Part shown: positions 17,608 through 26,002 of the stretch, piece by piece
Position numbering within the stretch: position 1 is the stretch's first letter
How the letters are laid out: each line of letters opens with the position of its first letter
Origin: Streptomyces sp. YIM 130001
Lineage (GTDB): Bacteria > Actinomycetota > Actinomycetes > Streptomycetales > Streptomycetaceae
Reading direction: 5' to 3'
Length of the DNA: 64,000 bases
Assembly (NCBI RefSeq): GCF_003574445.1
Contig: NZ_KZ984553.1
Coordinates: forward strand, 310,001-374,000
Made by a program: the position numbers and the translations under genes
The notes under the pieces: generated by a model
What the model was told of the DNA's origin: nothing
What the model saw: the letters and a program-made list of their open reading frames with translations, nothing else
The model's database searches: none

Positions 17608-19572
17608 TCACCTCTCGGGCACCGCCCTGACATAGGTCGCCCCCACCCGGTCCGGTGCCGTCTGGGTCGCCGTGCCGTCGCTCGCACGGGACGTCAACTG
17701 CAGTTGGGAGATGGCGTTCACGAGCTTCAGCGATCCGTGGTGTGCCGCCACCTGCCAGCGCTGGGTGCGTTTGCCGGCCGCACACGTCTCCTGGGTGATC
17801 TCCGCGCCGTCCTCGAGCGGAGCGCCGAGGTACCGCTTGCCCCGGTTCACGTCCAGGCACAGGCCCGTCTCCGCCGAGCGCAGGGTGTAGTAGCCGTCCG
17901 GTGTGGTCGTGGCCCGCCACGCGCCGGTGCGGCCGGCCGCGAAGCCCGTGAGAGCGCCCGGCTGCTGCCCTGCGGGCGCGAGTTCGTGGCCGCCGGTGCC
18001 GACTCCGACCAGCCGGTAGGTGTCGGCGTCGAGCGGTTCGCGGTCGGTGTCGTCCCAGCCCGGCGCGTGTCCGACACCGCGGGCCAGTTCCTCGAACTCC
18101 TGGTAGGTGGCAGCGGGTCGCGGGCCTCCCCAGGTGGCCTGGGCGATGAACCGCAGCGGCATGAAGGCTTTCGCCTCGACCTCGTTCTCGGTCTCCTCGG
18201 CGGCGTTGTCCGGCCACAGGGTGATCTTCGCGCCGGTGAGGTTCGCGGGCCGGGAGGTGAGTTCCTCGTCCTCGAAGGCGAGTGGGCTCCAGCCGGACTC
18301 GTAGAGGTCCTTGGTCTTCATCGTGAAGCCGCCTCGTACCAGGTAGAGCGAGTACGAGGAGTTCATCACCGGCCAGCCCTCGGCGAGGAGAGAGGACGGT
18401 TTCTGCAGGTCGTCGCCGCCCAGCCAGTGCTCCACGGCGATGTCGCGGTCGAGGGGCACCAGGTGGTTGCGCCCGAGGAGGCCGTCGTTCCAGATACGCA
18501 GCGGGCGTCCGTCAGCACGTACATGGGCGCCGACACGGTTGACGAAGTCGACGAAGGCGTCGTCGGGGGTGGCCTGTTCGCCGAACTTCTCGGTGGCGTA
18601 CTCCTGGATGTGCGGGAAGTCCGGGTAGGCGGTGCCGATCATGTACTCGTCCGCGCCCATGTGCCAGGTCCGTGCGTCCCAGACGTCGAGCGCCTCGTCG
18701 ACGAGTGAGGTGTAGTACGTGAACGCCTCGGACCGGGTGATGTCGAGGCGCGGCGGTGAGGCCTTGCCGTCCTTGTCCTTCAGCTGCAGCTCGGGGTGGT
18801 TCTCCAGGTAAGTGTCCATGTGGCCGGGCGAGTTGATCTCCGGGATCAGCTCGATGTGGTACCGCTCGGCCATCTTGACCAGCTGCCGCACCTCGTCCTT
18901 GGTGTAGTAGCCCCAGAACGCGGACTTCGGGTCGACGTCGCTCTTGACCTTGGCCTCGATCCACAGCTGGTTGAGCTTCTGCGAGGCCATGTCGCGCATC
19001 AGCCGCTCGAAGTACTCCATGGAGATGTGGATGTAGCAGGCGCAGACGCCGACGCCGCGCTCCCGGTACTCCGGCACGTCGGTGGCCGAGCCGCCGGGGG
19101 CCGTGCCCTGGCCGCGCAGGAGTTGCAGCACGGTGCGGGTGCCGTAGTAGATGCCGGTGGAGGTGGCGCCGGTGACGGTGAGCCGGTCACCGGAGTCCAG
19201 GTGGTAGCCCTCGGACTTCAACTCCCCTTTTCTGTGCGCGCTTCGGCTCAACACGATGTCGCCGTGACGGTCCGGGGAATCGTGGACCACACGGGGCGCG
19301 CGTCCGGTCACCTCGCGCAACTCGCCCGCGAGTTCCCGCGCATCGGCTGCCGTACGCGCATCGGCTTCGTCGAGCACGATCCGCGTCCCGGCGCCGAAGC
19401 GGTACTCGCCCGAGCCGGCCTTCCATTCCTGAAGTGCGGGGAGTACCTGCGGTGCATCGGGCGCCGGTCCGCGCTCCTGGGCACCGGCGGGGGCCATCGA
19501 GAGCGGGGCGGCCGCGACGGCCGCCACCACTGCGAGTACTCCGGCGGTTCTGCACCGTCGTCCGTCTCTCAT
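17608..19572 (-). CDS. Secreted GH20 beta-N-acetylhexosaminidase with C-terminal lectin-like domain
   Basis: The 654-residue product has a signal peptide (MRDGRRCRTAG then a hydrophobic Ala/Val run), a GH20b-like N-domain, and the GH20 barrel with the catalytic pair in HMGADEY (Asp308-Glu309), preceded by IPEINSPGHMDTY. The last 130 residues look like a ricin-B/trefoil lectin domain (DGYYTLRSAETGLCLDVN, TQRWQV). It should cleave terminal GlcNAc or GalNAc from chitin- or glycan-derived material outside the cell. The start is ATG 19572 with AGGAAGG 5 nt upstream. It is divergent from a GH84 gene across a region with two dre-like sites, so DasR control linked to amino-sugar supply is likely. Confidence 0.9.
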   Translation of the reverse strand: MRDGRRCRTAGVLAVVAAVAAAPLSMAPAGAQERGPAPDAPQVLPALQEWKAGSGEYRFGAGTRIVLDEADARTAADARELAGELREVTGRAPRVVHDSPDRHGDIVLSRSAHRKGELKSEGYHLDSGDRLTVTGATSTGIYYGTRTVLQLLRGQGTAPGGSATDVPEYRERGVGVCACYIHISMEYFERLMRDMASQKLNQLWIEAKVKSDVDPKSAFWGYYTKDEVRQLVKMAERYHIELIPEINSPGHMDTYLENHPELQLKDKDGKASPPRLDITRSEAFTYYTSLVDEALDVWDARTWHMGADEYMIGTAYPDFPHIQEYATEKFGEQATPDDAFVDFVNRVGAHVRADGRPLRIWNDGLLGRNHLVPLDRDIAVEHWLGGDDLQKPSSLLAEGWPVMNSSYSLYLVRGGFTMKTKDLYESGWSPLAFEDEELTSRPANLTGAKITLWPDNAAEETENEVEAKAFMPLRFIAQATWGGPRPAATYQEFEELARGVGHAPGWDDTDREPLDADTYRLVGVGTGGHELAPAGQQPGALTGFAAGRTGAWRATTTPDGYYTLRSAETGLCLDVNRGKRYLGAPLEDGAEITQETCAAGKRTQRWQVAAHHGSLKLVNAISQLQLTSRASDGTATQTAPDRVGATYVRAVPER

Positions 19573-19729
19573 GGTCGCCTTCCTGCTTCGCATCGGACAG
19601 CACCTGTTCCGTCTCGCGCAGACGCTGCTGCTCCACCCCGGCGCAACGACAGCCGGACGAGTAGGCGAAGGCATGCCACCTGCGGCCCCGAACGGCCGAG
19701 TTGTTGGCCAGCGTAAATCTCACCCGGAG

Positions 19730-19745
19730 AGAGGTCTAGACCCCC
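19730..19745. promoter_or_regulatory. dre-like DasR site 1
   Basis: AGAGGTCTAGACCCCC contains the perfect 10-bp palindrome GGTCTAGACC (19733-19742) of the DasR consensus. It lies in the 257-bp gap between divergent GH20 and GH84 genes. Confidence 0.65.
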
Positions 19746-19801
19746 GACGTCTTACGTCTCGCCCACCGCATGCCTCAATATCGGTCTGACACGGGGCAGT
19801 T

Positions 19802-19817
19802 GATGGTCCAGACCATA
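19802..19817. promoter_or_regulatory. dre-like DasR site 2
   Basis: GATGGTCCAGACCATA matches TGGTCTAGACCA with a single central change and keeps both palindrome arms. It lies 13 bases ahead of the GH84 start codon, suited to block transcription of that gene. Confidence 0.65.
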
Positions 19818-19829
19818 CGAGGAGACGAC

Positions 19830-21830
19830 GTGGGAAGACGCAGGAATGCAACACTGACCGCAGGCGTGTGCTTCGCATTCGCAAGCAGTCTGGCACTCCA
19901 GACTCTGCCGGCCGTCGCCGCGCCCGAAGAAGCCCCACGCGCGAGCGATACGACTCCACCGGTCTCGCCGACCCCGCAGAACCTCAGCCGCGCAGGTGAC
20001 GACGTCCCCGTGACCGGCAAGGTGTACGTCGTCGCCGACGACGGGACGGACGCGGCCGCCGAGGACCGTCTGATCCGGGAGCTGAGGGAACGCAAGGTCC
20101 GCAAGATCGAGGTCGTCACCCCCGAAAACGTTCCGGACGACGCCGACCGCCACCTCACCGTGCGGCTCGGCGCGGTGGACCGGGCCGACATCGCACAGGC
20201 GCTCGGCGACACCGAGGTGCCGGACGCCTCCGAGGGCTACGCCCTGCGCGTCGACGGGAAGCAGGGCGCGGGCGACGTCGCACTCGCCGGCAAGGACGCC
20301 CCCGGCCAGTACTACGCCGTGCAGACCCTGCGCCAGCTCCTCATCCGCTCCGGCGCCCGGTGGAAGGTGGCGGGCGTGCAGGTCAGCGACCACCCGTCGA
20401 TGCCTCTGCGCGGCACCATCGAGGGCTTCTACGGCCAGCCGTGGACGCACGAAGAGCGCCTCGACCAGATGGACTTCTACGGCGACGTGAAGGCCAACAC
20501 CTACATCTACGCGCCCAAGGACGATCCGTACCACCGGGGCAAGTGGCGCGAGCCCTACCCCGAGGACAAGCTGGCCGAGCTGGGCGAACTGGTCGACCGG
20601 GCCACCGCGAACCATGTCCGCTTCACCTTCGCCGTGTCCCCCGGGGAGTCGATCTGCTACTCGGACGCCGAGGACCGCAAGCTCCTCAAGGACAAGCTCC
20701 AGGCGCTCTACGACCTGGGCACCCGCGCCTTCTCCATCCCGCTCGACGACATCGACTACACGAGCTGGAACTGCGACGGCGACCGCGAGGCGTACGGCGA
20801 CCCCGGCCAGGAGTCGGCCGCCAAGGCCCAGGTCGACCTGCTCAACGACGTACAGAGCGACTTCATCGCCACTCATGACGGCGCCCAGCCGCTGCAGATG
20901 GTGCCCACCGAGTACGGCGACCTGAAGGACAGTCCGTACAAGAAGGAGATGCGGGAGACCCTGGATCCGGACGTCGTGGTGATGTGGACCGGCACTGCCG
21001 TGGTCCCGCCGGAGATCACCGACGAACAGGCCGACCAGATATCGGAGCTCTTCGGCCGCAAGGTGTTCGTCTGGGACAACTATCCGGTCAACGACTTCGA
21101 CAACACCAGCGGACGGCTGCTGCTCGCGCCGTACGACAAGCGCGAAGCCGGCCTCTCGGAGCACCTCTCCGGCATCGTCGCCAACCCCATGAACCAGCCG
21201 TACGCCAGCAAGGTCGCCGTGCACGGAGCCGCCGACTTCGCCTGGAACGACCAGGGTTACGACGCGCGGAAGAGCCGGCCGCAGGTCATGTCCTATCTCG
21301 CAGGCGGCGACCGTGAGGCGACCGAGGCCCTGCTCGTCTTCGGCGACCTGCAGCACATGGCGCCCACCTTCGGCGAGGAGCCGTGGCAGCCGCAGGCCCC
21401 CGAACTCGACCGCCGCGTCGGGGAGTTCTGGAAGGCCTGGGACGAGGGCGGCGACCGCGCCGAGGCGCTGAAGTCGCTGCGCGCGTACGCGAAGACCATC
21501 GAGCAGGCACCCGCCACCATCCGCGGCGGAGCAGTCGAGAAGGGCTTCACGGTGGACGCGGCGCCGTGGCTGGACGCCACCGAGCTGTGGGGCGGCGCGA
21601 TGGTGAAGACCGTCGACGCACTCTCCGCGCGCGACAGCGGTGATACGGAGAGAGCTGAACAACTGCTCTCCGAATCCGCCGAGTTGGAGAAGAAGGCCCG
21701 CGCCCTGCTGGTCGATCCGCCGCGCAACTCCTGGGGCAAGGTCATGCCCAAGGTCGGCGACGGAGTGCTCGACACCTTCCTGGCGAAGGCAGCGAAGACG
21801 GCGAGGACCGCCGAGCCCGCACCGAAGTAA
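19830..21830 (+). CDS. Secreted GH84 beta-N-acetylglucosaminidase
   Basis: The 666-residue product starts at GTG 19830 (GGAG 5 nt upstream) with a signal peptide (VGRRRNATLTAG then FAFASSLALQTLPAVAA). An alpha/beta N-domain of about 150 residues leads to the GH84 barrel: LRGTIEGFYGQPWTHEERLD, NTYIYAPKDDPYH, and the catalytic Asp pair in IPLDDIDYTS (Asp306-Asp307). The C-terminal third is helical, as in bacterial NagJ/O-GlcNAcase-like enzymes. It should remove terminal beta-GlcNAc by substrate-assisted catalysis outside the cell, complementing the GH20 enzyme encoded divergently. Two dre-like palindromes precede it. Confidence 0.93.
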   Translation: MGRRRNATLTAGVCFAFASSLALQTLPAVAAPEEAPRASDTTPPVSPTPQNLSRAGDDVPVTGKVYVVADDGTDAAAEDRLIRELRERKVRKIEVVTPENVPDDADRHLTVRLGAVDRADIAQALGDTEVPDASEGYALRVDGKQGAGDVALAGKDAPGQYYAVQTLRQLLIRSGARWKVAGVQVSDHPSMPLRGTIEGFYGQPWTHEERLDQMDFYGDVKANTYIYAPKDDPYHRGKWREPYPEDKLAELGELVDRATANHVRFTFAVSPGESICYSDAEDRKLLKDKLQALYDLGTRAFSIPLDDIDYTSWNCDGDREAYGDPGQESAAKAQVDLLNDVQSDFIATHDGAQPLQMVPTEYGDLKDSPYKKEMRETLDPDVVVMWTGTAVVPPEITDEQADQISELFGRKVFVWDNYPVNDFDNTSGRLLLAPYDKREAGLSEHLSGIVANPMNQPYASKVAVHGAADFAWNDQGYDARKSRPQVMSYLAGGDREATEALLVFGDLQHMAPTFGEEPWQPQAPELDRRVGEFWKAWDEGGDRAEALKSLRAYAKTIEQAPATIRGGAVEKGFTVDAAPWLDATELWGGAMVKTVDALSARDSGDTERAEQLLSESAELEKKARALLVDPPRNSWGKVMPKVGDGVLDTFLAKAAKTARTAEPAPK

Positions 21831-21918
21831 CCCCCCGGCTCCCACCGGACGTTGACCCATGATCCGCCTGCGCGCAGTCGCACACGGGTCAGCGCTCGGC
21901 GAGGCGGGAGTGCACACC

Positions 21919-21962
21919 GGAAGCCGCCACGGGCGGGCCCATGCCCCCCGCAGGCGGCTTCC
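21919..21962 (+). terminator. Hairpin terminator after GH84 gene
   Basis: GGAAGCCGCC (21919-21928) pairs perfectly with GGCGGCTTCC (21953-21962), with a 24-nt GC-rich loop, 89 bp after the stop. There is no U-tract. Confidence 0.5.
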
Positions 21963-22027
21963 TGCGTGGCGCCATTCCTGAAGACTTTCCTGGCATCGGG
22001 CCATCTCCACAGCTCACCGACCCAGCC

Positions 22028-22043
22028 ATCGGCCTAGACCACT
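22028..22043. promoter_or_regulatory. Weak dre-like site upstream of lysozyme gene
   Basis: ATCGGCCTAGACCACT keeps the CTAGACCACT half of the DasR consensus exactly but has three changes in the left half. It is about 155 bases ahead of the GH25 start. Confidence 0.35.
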
Positions 22044-22199
22044 AACGAGCCGAGTGCCTCTTTACCCCGCACTCACCTTGCGTGAAGAATGACGCGTCCA
22101 CGCCAATTTAGGCGCGTAGACCACCGCTCCATCCGTGTCATCCGCCCGCGCACGTTCCCCACCCATCAGGTCGTGCGCGCACGAGGCCAGGAGGCAGTC

Positions 22200-23084
22200 T
22201 TGTTCTCATCCATCGTTTCCACGAAAGCCCTGCGTCGACGGCTCACCGCGGTCGGCGTCCTCGGCGCCAGCATGGCGCTGACCGCCGGCATGACCTCGGG
22301 CAGCGCCGCGGCACTGCCGCTGCCGGACGACAACCCGGTACCGGTGGGCCAGGGCTACATGGGCGTCGGTTACGTCCAGGACAGCAAGGACTTCAAGCCG
22401 GACGAGCAGCGGCTGCGCCTCGGGGCGACCCCGGACGTGGACGTCAACGCGAACCCCGCGGGTATCGACATCTCCCACTACCAGGGTTCGATCAACTGGA
22501 GTTCGGTCCGGGGAGCCGGTATCGAGTTCGCCTGGATGAAGGCGACCGAGGGCACCACGTACAAGGACCCGACCTTCAGCCGCAACTACACCGGCGCCTA
22601 CAACGCCAAGGTGATCCGGGGCGCCTACCACTTCGCCCGCCCCGACTCCTCGGGCGGCGCCGCCCAGGCCAACTTCTTCGCCGACAACGGCGGAGCCTGG
22701 TCCCGCGACGACCTGACACTGCCCGGCGTCCTCGACATCGAGGGCACCTGCTACGGCAAGTCCCAGTCGGCGATGCGCTCCTGGATCCTCGACTTCTACA
22801 ACACCTACAAGTCCAGAACCGGCCGCGACGTGGTGATCTACACCAGCCCGAGCTGGTGGAGCACCTGCACCGGCAGCTGGAACGGCATGGCGTCCAAGAG
22901 TCCTCTGTGGGTCGCGCACTGGACCTCCGCCGGCAGCCCGACCGTGCCGGGCGGCTTCCCGGCCTGGACCGTCTGGCAGTACACGGCCACCGGCTCGGTG
23001 AGCGGCATCTCCGGCGACGTCGACCGTGACCGCTTCAACGGCAGCCGCGCCCGGCTCCTCGCCCTGGCCAACAACACCGGCTGA
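22200..23084 (+). CDS. Secreted GH25 lysozyme (N-acetylmuramidase)
   Basis: The 294-residue product starts at TTG 22200 with a strong GGAGG 5 nt upstream. The signal peptide is KALRRRLTAVGVLGASMAL to about AAALPLPDD. The mature GH25 domain has AGIDISHYQGSINW near its start (first catalytic Asp), FAWMKATEGTTYKDP, RGAYHFARPD, and LPGVLDIEG with the catalytic Asp-x-Glu. It ends with VDRDRFNGS, as in Chalaropsis-type lysozymes such as cellosyl and lysozyme M1. It should hydrolyse MurNAc-GlcNAc bonds outside the cell. With GH20 and GH84 upstream in the same direction of metabolism, the block looks suited to peptidoglycan or chitin fragment use. Confidence 0.92.
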   Translation: MFSSIVSTKALRRRLTAVGVLGASMALTAGMTSGSAAALPLPDDNPVPVGQGYMGVGYVQDSKDFKPDEQRLRLGATPDVDVNANPAGIDISHYQGSINWSSVRGAGIEFAWMKATEGTTYKDPTFSRNYTGAYNAKVIRGAYHFARPDSSGGAAQANFFADNGGAWSRDDLTLPGVLDIEGTCYGKSQSAMRSWILDFYNTYKSRTGRDVVIYTSPSWWSTCTGSWNGMASKSPLWVAHWTSAGSPTVPGGFPAWTVWQYTATGSVSGISGDVDRDRFNGSRARLLALANNTG

Positions 23085-23091
23085 TCCCGGC

Positions 23092-23130
23092 CCTGTTCAG
23101 GGCGGAGTGCCTCACTCCGCCCTGAACAGG
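23092..23130. terminator. Strong bidirectional terminator
   Basis: A perfect 18-bp stem (23092-23109 with 23113-23130) and a 3-nt loop lie between the convergent lysozyme and FGE genes. Confidence 0.9.
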
Positions 23131-23143
23131 CCGTTCCTCGGCG

Positions 23144-24097
23144 TCAGCCGATGTCCCAGGCCAGACGGAAGCCGAGATTGCCGGCGGAGCTGTCGCTCGT
23201 GTTCGAGGTGCGGGCGGCGACCCGGTAGCGGTTGCAGTAGGAGTCGTGGCACAGATAGGAACCGCCGCGCATCACCCGCCGGGTGTCGTCCCCCTGCTGC
23301 CACAGGTCGGCCGACCACTCCCACACATTGCCGACGGTGTTGTACAGGCCGAAGCCGTTGGGGGCGTACGTGTCCACCGGGGCGGTCCCCGTGTAGCCGT
23401 CCTCCTCGGTGTTGCGGGAGGGGAACTTGCCCTGCCAGATGTTGCACCGGTGCTCGCCTCCCGGCGTCAGCTCGTCGCCCCAGGGATAGCGCCGCTGGTC
23501 GAGGCCGCCACGGGCGGCGTACTCCCATTCCTCCTCCTGCGGCAGCCGGCCGCCGGACCAGCGCGCGAAGGCCTCGGCGTCCGTCCAGGTCACATGGGTG
23601 ACCGGATGGTCCGCGCGACCGTCGAGCCCGCTGCCGGGCCCCTCCGGCGCGTTCCAGGCCGCCCCTTCGACAGCGCACCACCAGGGCGCGGAGGCCGGGC
23701 GCTGCGACTGGCCGCGCAGCGGACCGGGCAGGAACTTGGCGAACACGTAGCTCCAGCCGAACTCCTCCGTCTCGGTCCGATAGCCCGTCGCCCGTACGAA
23801 GGCGGCGAACCGGGCGTTGGTGACGGCGTAGGCGTCGATGGCGAACGGCGCGACCGTCACGCTGCGCACGGGCCCCTCGCCGTCCGCGACGTGCGCGTCG
23901 GTGTCCTCACTGCCCATCCGGAACGACCCGCCGGGGAGTTCGACGCGGTCGGCGTAGGCCGCGTCGAGTTCCCCGGGCGCGGCGGCGGACGGGCGAGGGC
24001 CGAGCCCGATGCCGACGGGCGCCGATCGTGCGGGGCCGCTGGGTGCGCAGCAGCTCGGTGCGTCGTCGTTGCTGTTGTCCGAGGTGGGTGCGTGCAT
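23144..24097 (-). CDS. Formylglycine-generating enzyme (sulfatase-modifying factor)
   Basis: The 317-residue SUMF1/FGE family protein has a disordered Ala/Ser/Pro N-terminus, VELPGGSFRMGSED, HPVTHVTWTDAEAFARW, RLPQEEEWEYAARGG and the C-terminal active site RGGSYLCHDSYCNRYR with Cys283 and Cys288, the copper-binding pair of aerobic FGEs. It oxidises the Cys of the sulfatase C-x-P-x-R motif to formylglycine. It has no signal peptide, so it acts in the cytoplasm. Its probable client is encoded 87 bp upstream on the same strand. It ends at the strong shared terminator, so it is the last gene of the long minus-strand locus. Confidence 0.95.
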   Translation of the reverse strand: MHAPTSDNSNDDAPSCCAPSGPARSAPVGIGLGPRPSAAAPGELDAAYADRVELPGGSFRMGSEDTDAHVADGEGPVRSVTVAPFAIDAYAVTNARFAAFVRATGYRTETEEFGWSYVFAKFLPGPLRGQSQRPASAPWWCAVEGAAWNAPEGPGSGLDGRADHPVTHVTWTDAEAFARWSGGRLPQEEEWEYAARGGLDQRRYPWGDELTPGGEHRCNIWQGKFPSRNTEEDGYTGTAPVDTYAPNGFGLYNTVGNVWEWSADLWQQGDDTRRVMRGGSYLCHDSYCNRYRVAARTSNTSDSSAGNLGFRLAWDIG

Positions 24098-24184
24098 CTG
24101 TGGGTCCCATCGAGGAGCGAGGAGGCTCGACCAGCTTATGCAGCGGCAGCGGTACGCCGTCAGGGGCGTCCGGTGCCGAGCACG

Positions 24185-26002
24185 TCACACCACGCTGAGC
24201 GCCGCGGCCAGTGCGCGCAGCCGGGCACCGTCCAGGACCGCCGGGGCCAGGGCAGCCAGCTCCCGCAAGGTGACGTGGCCGAGTGTGGCCACCCGCGGAT
24301 TGCTCAGCAGTCCCGGGACCACCGCCTCGATGGCGTCGGTCGCGGCCGGTACGGCGAGGATCTCGGAGAGCGGACTGCGCAGATCGATCCGGCCGCGGGG
24401 CAGCTCGTCCTCGGTCGGGAGCGAAGCGGCCGCCCGCTCCGCCGCCGCGCGTTGCCGGCGCACCAGGAGGTGCTCGGGTCCCACCTGACCCTCGGCCGGC
24501 AGTCCCATGCGCTGGAACTGTTCGGCGGGGGCGTCGTTGGAGCGCATGAGGCGGACCGTCAAGTCGGCCATCCGCAGTTCCAACTCGTCGTCCACGAGCG
24601 GGTGTTCCTGCCCCGCGTCGGCCTCGAGGTCGAAGAGCAGCGAACCGTGGTGGTGGGCGTTGCGCTGGCCGTGGGCGGGCAGTTGCAGGACAGGGCAGTC
24701 CTTGGTGAACGGGAAGGGCGCGGCGAGCCGGGCCTCGCTCAGCTCGGCGGGGGTGAAGCGGCCGCGCATATGGGTCGGCATCAGTGTGTACTCGTAGAGC
24801 GGGGCGTTGTCCGGGGATGCGCAGGCGCGCATATACACGTGGCGGCCGTCGGTGACGTTGACGTGGCCGCCGTAGGAGCCGAAGAGGGCGGCCTCGCGCA
24901 CCGGGGTGTCGGTCGCTGTCGTCTCGCGCAGCGGGAAGCCCTGCATGTCCGGCGGGCGCTCGATGCCGAAGTACTCGAGGAGGGTCGGCGCGAGGTCGAC
25001 GGTCTGGACGAGGCTGTCGCGGCGTTCGTCGCGGACGCCGCTGCGCGGGTCCCAGACGAACAGCGGGGTGTGGATGTTCTCGTCGTACCAGGGCTGGACG
25101 TTCTTGCCCCACCAGCCGTGCTCGCCGAGCAGGAAGCCGTGGTCGGTGCCGACGACGAGCATCGTGTCGTCCCACATGTCGTGGGTGTCCATGGCGTCGA
25201 GGACCCGGCCGAGTGAGCGGTCGCACATGCTGAGCAGCGCGGCGTACTCGTAGCGGACGTGCTCGACGGCCTGCGGGCGTTCGGTGGTGCGCTTGTACTC
25301 GGGCCAGTCGAGGTGCGGTCCGTCGTAGGTGTGCGGGTAGAGGTCCTTGTACTGCTTGTAGGTGTAGAAGGGCTCGTGCGGGTCGAAGGTCTCGATCTGC
25401 AGGAACCAGTCGTCCTGGGCGTGGTTGGTCTCGATGAACTCCAGGCCCGCCTCGAAGGTACGAGTCTGCGGATGGTCCTCCTCGCGCTCGAGGTGGCCAC
25501 GGTTGACCCAGTCCTGCCGCCACAGGTCGTTGCGCTGCAGCTTGGCCGCTTCGGGGATGTCCGGTTCGGCGAGCCGGCCCTTCCAGGGGTCGCCTTCCTG
25601 GCCGCGGAAGAACTCCCAGGTGCTGTAGCGGGTGTGGTACGTCGAGCCGCCGTCCTCGAAGTAGTGCTGGTGGTCGGTGACCAGGTGGGAGTGGATGCGG
25701 TGTTCCTTGAGCAGGTGCGGCATCGAGTCGTCGAACGGCTCGAGCGGGCCCCAGCTGCGGTGCAGGAAGTTGTAGCGGCCGGTGTGCAGTTCGCGGCGGG
25801 CCGGTATGCAGGGCATCGATCCGGCGTAACAGTTGCCGAAGGTCGCGGTGCGCTCGGCGAGGCGGCGGAAGTTGGGGGCGTGCACCCAGTCGTTGCCGTA
25901 GGGCGGCAGGAAGCGGCGGTTCAGGGTGTCGAAGAAGATGAGGATCGCGCGCCGCGGGCGCCGGTTCGGGTCAGTGCCTGGCATGTCGGCGTGGCTCCTC
26001 AC
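24185..26002 (-). CDS. Cys-type sulfatase, apparently cytoplasmic
   Basis: The 605-residue sulfatase has metal and nucleophile motifs: ILIFFDTLNR (Asp), CIPARR with the formylglycine Cys65-x-Pro-x-Arg69 and a following HTGRYNF, and VVGTDHGFLLGEHG (Asp-His). FGE is encoded directly downstream. No signal peptide is visible (the N-terminus is MRSHADMPGTDPNRRPRRA), so it likely desulfates imported sugars rather than polymers outside. About 110 C-terminal residues beyond the core are helical. GTG 26002 overlaps the FAH gene stop (GTGA); ATG 25984, 10 nt after GGAG, is an alternative start. The substrate is unknown; family members act on sulfated glycans or small esters. Confidence 0.92.
   Translation of the reverse strand: MRSHADMPGTDPNRRPRRAILIFFDTLNRRFLPPYGNDWVHAPNFRRLAERTATFGNCYAGSMPCIPARRELHTGRYNFLHRSWGPLEPFDDSMPHLLKEHRIHSHLVTDHQHYFEDGGSTYHTRYSTWEFFRGQEGDPWKGRLAEPDIPEAAKLQRNDLWRQDWVNRGHLEREEDHPQTRTFEAGLEFIETNHAQDDWFLQIETFDPHEPFYTYKQYKDLYPHTYDGPHLDWPEYKRTTERPQAVEHVRYEYAALLSMCDRSLGRVLDAMDTHDMWDDTMLVVGTDHGFLLGEHGWWGKNVQPWYDENIHTPLFVWDPRSGVRDERRDSLVQTVDLAPTLLEYFGIERPPDMQGFPLRETTATDTPVREAALFGSYGGHVNVTDGRHVYMRACASPDNAPLYEYTLMPTHMRGRFTPAELSEARLAAPFPFTKDCPVLQLPAHGQRNAHHHGSLLFDLEADAGQEHPLVDDELELRMADLTVRLMRSNDAPAEQFQRMGLPAEGQVGPEHLLVRRQRAAAERAAASLPTEDELPRGRIDLRSPLSEILAVPAATDAIEAVVPGLLSNPRVATLGHVTLRELAALAPAVLDGARLRALAAALSVV

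Noticed and set aside
17562..17613. Hairpin between the CmlR-like and GH20 genes
   Set aside because: The GTGA...TCAC-bounded stem has several mismatches and gaps and overlaps both coding ends, so a terminator is not convincing.
15788..18217. An 809-codon minus-strand frame across the CmlR-like gene
   Set aside because: It is the antisense shadow of a well-defined 12-span transporter gene and crosses the heptamer repeat; no motif is recognisable.
19752..22010. A 752-codon minus-strand frame opposite the GH84 gene
   Set aside because: Antisense shadow; the plus strand has signal peptide, GH84 catalytic motif and a ribosome site.
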